64,000 nucleotides of DNA from Pseudomonas sp. GR 6-02 (GTDB taxonomy: Bacteria; Pseudomonadota; Gammaproteobacteria; Pseudomonadales; Pseudomonadaceae). A program made the translations under genes and the position numbers. Positions 60,672-64,000 of this stretch are shown one piece after another. The stretch lies in NCBI RefSeq assembly GCF_001655615.1, contig NZ_CP011567.1, forward strand, positions 4,163,001 through 4,227,000, given 5' to 3'. The notes under the pieces were generated by a model. The model saw nothing but the letters and a program-made list of their open reading frames with translations, was not told the origin of the DNA and searched no databases. Every line of letters begins with the position of its first letter. Within the stretch, counting starts at the first letter, position 1.

Positions 60672-61535
60672 CTACCCGACGGGCGCCAGCCCAAAAAACG
60701 CCTGTATCAAGCGCAAATCCCGCCGCCGTTCCATACAACCGATCATGTGCCGATTGACCAGCCCCTCGCCAATGATCGGCACCGCCGCCACCCGTGGGTC
60801 GTGGCTGACTTCCACCGACGACACCACGCCCACGCCTAACTCGGCGGCCACTGCCTCGGTCACGGCCTCGCGACTGTCCAGTTCCAGCAACACCCGTGGA
60901 TTGACCCCGGCCTGAACGCACGCCTCGTCGAACGTGCGCCGGGTAATCGAACTCGGCTCGCGCAGCACCATGATCACCTGATCCAGCGCCTTGAGCGGCA
61001 GCCCTTGCGACTGCTGCGCCCACGGATGGCCCGCGGGCACCAACGCGCAAATCCTCGACTCGCTCAACCCTTGCAGATGCAACCCTTTGCGCGGCTCCAC
61101 TTCGGTCAGCACCGCCACGTCGGCATGCTCCGACAGCAACGCCGCGAGGGTTTCCTGGGCATTGCCCAACCGCAGGTTCACGGTGATCCCCGGATAACGC
61201 GCACGCAGGCTGGCGAGCATCGGCATGACCATGTGCGGGCCATCCGCCGCCACTTCCAGGCGCCCGGTGAGTAGCTGCCGGTTGGCCTCCAGCATCGCCT
61301 GCGCTTCTTCGGCCAGGCCGAACATTGCCCGGGTGATCGCCGCGAGCCTGGTGCCCTCTTCCGTCAACTCGACCCGCCGCGCGGTGCGGCGCAGCAAGGT
61401 GATCTGGTAGTGCTCCTCCAGCGCCTTGATGTGCCCGGTGACCGCCGGTTGGCTGATAAACAGGCGCTCAGCGGCGCGGGTGAAGCTGCCCTCTCGGGCC
61501 ACGGCATCGAAGGCACGCAGCTGGAACAGATTCAT
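60672..61535 (-). CDS. LysR-family regulator of the phnWX genes
   Basis: This LysR-type regulator has 287 residues: FQLRAFDAVAREGSFTRAAERLFISQPAVTGHIKALEEHYQITLLRRTARRVELTEEGTRL is the HTH, and the rest is a periplasmic-binding-type effector domain. It is divergent from phnW across 113 bases, the arrangement seen for 2-aminoethylphosphonate regulators in Pseudomonas, so it probably activates phnWX in response to the phosphonate. Confidence 0.9.
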   Translation of the reverse strand: MNLFQLRAFDAVAREGSFTRAAERLFISQPAVTGHIKALEEHYQITLLRRTARRVELTEEGTRLAAITRAMFGLAEEAQAMLEANRQLLTGRLEVAADGPHMVMPMLASLRARYPGITVNLRLGNAQETLAALLSEHADVAVLTEVEPRKGLHLQGLSESRICALVPAGHPWAQQSQGLPLKALDQVIMVLREPSSITRRTFDEACVQAGVNPRVLLELDSREAVTEAVAAELGVGVVSSVEVSHDPRVAAVPIIGEGLVNRHMIGCMERRRDLRLIQAFFGLAPVG

Positions 61536-61648
61536 GAATAACTCTCACTGATGGCTGGCATAACAACAAACAATTTTATTGATAGCACGCCGAATTGCAA
61601 TTTATGCCCCGTAGTTTCATCCCACTGAGCTTTTGCAAGGACACAAGA

Positions 61649-62758
61649 ATGCGTACTGCCGAGCCCATCCTGCTCACCCCCGGCCCATTGACCACATCGC
61701 AACGTACCCGTCAGGCGATGATGGTCGACTGGGGTTCATGGGATGACCGCTTCAACCAATTGACCGCCAGCCTGTGCGAGAAATTGCTGGTGATCATCAA
61801 CGCCGGCGACAGCCACCACTGCGTGCCCCTGCAAGGCAGCGGCACGTTCGCGGTCGAAGCGGCGATCGGCACGCTGGTGCCCCGGGACGGCAAAGTCCTG
61901 GTGCTGATCAACGGCGCCTACGGCAAACGCCTGGCGAAGATCTGCGAAGTGCTTGGCCGTTCGTTCAGCACCTTCGAAACCGCCGAAGACGAACCGATCA
62001 CCACCGCCGACGTCGACCGCCTGCTGCAGGCCGACGCCAGCATCACCCACGTCGCCTTGATTCACTGCGAAACCAGCACCGGCATCCTCAACCCGCTGGC
62101 GGAAATCGCCCACGTCATCGAGCAGCACGGCAAACGCCTGATCATCGACGCCATGAGCTCGTTTGGCGCCCTGCCGATCGATGCGCAACAGGTGCCTTTC
62201 GACGCCCTGATCGCCGCCTCGGGTAAATGCCTGGAGGGCGTGCCGGGGATGGGCTTCGTTTTCGCTCGCAAAGAAGCGCTAGCGAACGCCGCCGGCAACT
62301 CGCACTCGCTGGCGATGGACTTGTTCGATCAGCACACCTACATGGCCAAGACCGGTCAATGGCGTTTCACCCCGCCGACCCACGTGGTCGCGGCGCTGCA
62401 CGAAGCCTTGCTGCAATACCACGAAGAAGGTGGCTTGCCCGCCCGGCATCAGCGCTACGCCAACAACTGCCAGGTGCTGCTCGATGACATGGCCAAACTC
62501 GGCCTGCGCAGCTTCCTGCCCGCGGCGATCCAGGCGCCGATCATCGTTACCTTCCACGCGCCGAAAGACCCGCGCTACCAGTTCAAGAAATTCTACGAAC
62601 GGGTCAAGGCCAAGGGTTTCATCCTCTACCCCGGCAAACTGACCCAGGTCGAAACCTTCCGGGTCGGCTGCATCGGCCACGTCAACCAGGCCGAAATGCA
62701 CGCAGCGGTGGCGGCCGTGGCCGAGGTGCTGCGCGAGATGGAAGTCATCGAAATCTAA
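61649..62758 (+). CDS. phnW: 2-aminoethylphosphonate-pyruvate transaminase
   Basis: PhnW moves the amino group of 2-aminoethylphosphonate to pyruvate, giving phosphonoacetaldehyde and alanine. The 369-residue PLP enzyme of fold type I begins [32 protein letters not shown], has [38 protein letters not shown] and the PLP-binding Lys in [18 protein letters not shown] 61649 follows AAGGACA; an upstream ATG adds 18 unconserved residues. The next gene, phnX, uses its product; a long hairpin repeat lies between. Confidence 0.96.
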   Translation: MRTAEPILLTPGPLTTSQRTRQAMMVDWGSWDDRFNQLTASLCEKLLVIINAGDSHHCVPLQGSGTFAVEAAIGTLVPRDGKVLVLINGAYGKRLAKICEVLGRSFSTFETAEDEPITTADVDRLLQADASITHVALIHCETSTGILNPLAEIAHVIEQHGKRLIIDAMSSFGALPIDAQQVPFDALIAASGKCLEGVPGMGFVFARKEALANAAGNSHSLAMDLFDQHTYMAKTGQWRFTPPTHVVAALHEALLQYHEEGGLPARHQRYANNCQVLLDDMAKLGLRSFLPAAIQAPIIVTFHAPKDPRYQFKKFYERVKAKGFILYPGKLTQVETFRVGCIGHVNQAEMHAAVAAVAEVLREMEVIEI

Positions 62759-62772
62759 ACCACCACTGTTCC

Positions 62773-62865
62773 CTGTAGGAGCGAGGCTTGCCCGCGAATG
62801 CAGACGACACGGTGCGTCAGTTAAACCCTGTAATCGTTCTTCGCGGGCAAGCCTCGCTCCTACAG
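62773..62865. repeat. Paired GTAGGAGCGAGGCTTGCCCGCGAA repeat between phnW and phnX
   Basis: Inverted arms 62773-62798 and 62840-62865 match without mismatch. The element fills the phnW-phnX spacer and ends 11 bases before the phnX ATG, close to its ribosome site. Confidence 0.85.
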
Positions 62866-62876
62866 AGATCAGAGAC

Positions 62877-63704
62877 ATGAACTATGTAAACCCAACCAAA
62901 CTGCAAGCCGCCATCCTCGACTGGGCCGGCACCGTGGTCGACTTCGGCTCCATCGCCCCGACGCAGATTTTCGTCGAAGCCTTCGCCGAGTTCGACGTCC
63001 AGGTTTCCATCGAAGAAGCCCGTGGGCCGATGGGCATGGGCAAGTGGGACCACATCCGCACCCTGTGCGATCAGCCATCAGTTGCCGAGCGTTATCGCCA
63101 AGTGTTCGGCCGCACGCCGACCGACGATGACGTCACCGCCATCTACCAACGCTTCATGCCGCTGCAGATCAAAAAAATCGCCGAACACTCGGCACTGATT
63201 CCGGGCGCCCTGGACACCATCGCCAACCTGCGTCAGCAAGGAATCAAGATCGGCTCGTGCTCCGGCTACCCGAAACAAGTCATGGACAAAGTGGTGGAAC
63301 TGGCCGCCACCAACGGCTACGTCGCCGATCACGTGGTCGCCACCGACGAAGTGCCCAACGGCCGCCCATGGCCCGCTCAGGCCCTGGCTAATGTGATTGC
63401 GCTGGGCATCGACGACGTCGCGGCCTGCCTGAAGATCGACGACACGGTGCCGGGCATTCTCGAAGGTCGCCGTGCCGGCATGTGGACCGTGGCGTTGATC
63501 TGCTCCGGTAACGCGCTGGGTCTGGACTACGAAGGTTATCGCGCGCTAAGCAGCGACCAACTGGCCAGCGAACGCAAGCGCATTCATGCCCTGTTCGAAG
63601 GCTCGCGACCGCACTACATGATCGACACCATCACCGATTTGCCCGAGGTGATCGCCGACATCAACAAGCGCCTGGCCAACGGCGAGATGCCGCAAGCCAA
63701 CTGA
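62877..63704 (+). CDS. phnX: Phosphonoacetaldehyde hydrolase
   Basis: PhnX splits the C-P bond of phosphonoacetaldehyde, giving acetaldehyde and phosphate. This HAD-superfamily protein has 275 residues. The nucleophile motif is [15 protein letters not shown], the cap Lys for Schiff-base formation is in [12 protein letters not shown], and motif [13 protein letters not shown] and acidic motif [22 protein letters not shown] follow. GAGATCAGAGAC precedes the ATG. With phnW it forms the classic two-step phosphonate route. Confidence 0.96.
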   Translation: MNYVNPTKLQAAILDWAGTVVDFGSIAPTQIFVEAFAEFDVQVSIEEARGPMGMGKWDHIRTLCDQPSVAERYRQVFGRTPTDDDVTAIYQRFMPLQIKKIAEHSALIPGALDTIANLRQQGIKIGSCSGYPKQVMDKVVELAATNGYVADHVVATDEVPNGRPWPAQALANVIALGIDDVAACLKIDDTVPGILEGRRAGMWTVALICSGNALGLDYEGYRALSSDQLASERKRIHALFEGSRPHYMIDTITDLPEVIADINKRLANGEMPQAN

Positions 63705-63728
63705 TCGCACCCCTCGCCTCATAATACA

Positions 63729-63763
63729 AGCGCCAGTTCCTTGGATGGAACTGACGCTTTTTT
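63729..63763 (+). terminator. Rho-independent terminator after phnX
   Basis: A near-perfect stem AGCGCCAGTTCC/GGAACTGACGCT (one mismatch, five-base loop) is followed by T residues. Confidence 0.88.
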
Positions 63764-63896
63764 GTGGTCGATCACTTGATTTAGAGCATTGAGCGGCCCA
63801 TTTGCCTCGGGCAAATCCTGCGAAACAGGATTACAGTTAGTGCACGCCGTCGAACAAGAACGGTGACTTCAGACCAGAATTGTGAGGAAACACCGT

Positions 63897-64000
63897 ATGC
63901 CCTGGAAGAATTCCGAATCACGCTACAGCACCGTATCGATCGCGCTGCACTGGTTGATGCTGGTTCTGTTAATACTGGTCTACGCCTGTATCGAATTTCG
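63897..64000 (+). CDS. Cytochrome b561, N-terminal part (cut by window end)
   Basis: The frame starts at ATG 63897 after TGAGGA and reads MPWKNSESRYSTVSIALHW, then LMLVLLILVYACIEF up to the window edge. The polar start followed by ALHW with the haem His in the first helix is the pattern of CybB-type cytochrome b561. It is unrelated in position to the other b561 at 40730-41275. Only 34 codons are visible. Confidence 0.85.
   Translation, partial: MPWKNSESRYSTVSIALHWLMLVLLILVYACIEF

Noticed and set aside
61562..61573. AACAACAAACAA, a perfect CA motif upstream of phnW
   Set aside because: A likely phnW promoter (TTGATA-N17-TTATGC) lies downstream of it, so the motif would not be in the phnW message; it is also too far from the start codon.

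Overview
The window is a typical stretch of chromosome from a Pseudomonas of the P. fluorescens group. The evidence is high G+C content, dense gene packing, a CrcY-type and a PrrF-type small RNA, a complete leucine/isovalerate (liu) catabolic locus, TamA/TamB, an OprD-family porin, and many short inverted repeats of the kinds that litter P. fluorescens genomes. Nothing here looks like a prophage, integron, CRISPR array or insertion sequence. No tRNA or rRNA gene was seen.

Layout, left to right. 1-1027: end of ppiB, then lpxH. 1065-5910: a MarR-controlled EmrAB/OprM-type tripartite drug efflux operon with a paired operator. 6079-7398: OprD-family porin. 7590-13145: a LacI-regulated binding-protein ABC importer with a phosphodiesterase as its last gene. 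13486-15126: chemoreceptor. 15224-20622: tamA-tamB. 20688-23845: GNAT acetyltransferase, exonuclease III, and a PstS-like/OmpA fusion protein. 24016-26363: acyl-CoA dehydrogenase divergent from a LysR regulator. 26511-36084: the liu locus (liuR, mvaB, CrcY small RNA, acyl-CoA synthetase, liuABCD) with LiuR palindromes in both control regions. 36124-37466: an S24-type repressor that has lost its self-cleavage residues, a DUF6124 protein and the Fur-controlled PrrF RNA. 37748-42363: M14 carboxypeptidase, HxlR regulator with divergent MFS exporter, cytochrome b561 and a SrpA-like catalase. 42486-47751: a cluster of enoyl-CoA hydratase, membrane NAD-binding oxidoreductase and lone amino-acid adenylation protein, beside an ECF sigma/anti-sigma pair. 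47764-55363: an IclR-regulated opine/amino-acid oxidase-like heterotrimer with its own ABC importer. 55620-60569: AFG1/ZapE-like ATPase, leucine-rich-repeat protein kinase, YebC/PmpR, and a short orphan VgrG. 60672-63704: LysR-phnW-phnX for 2-aminoethylphosphonate use. 63897-64000: start of a second cytochrome b561.

The most interesting candidates are four. First, the adenylation/membrane-oxidoreductase/hydratase operon (42486-46237) looks like a split bacterial version of the fungal TmpL architecture. Second, the S24 repressor lacks the catalytic Ser, the catalytic Lys and the Ala of the cleavage site. Third, CrcY sits inside the liu locus, between two of its genes. Fourth, there are several clean operator palindromes (HxlR, MarR, LiuR, LacI) from which local regulation can be read. 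Function calls rest on reading motifs and remembered family knowledge; no database search was possible.
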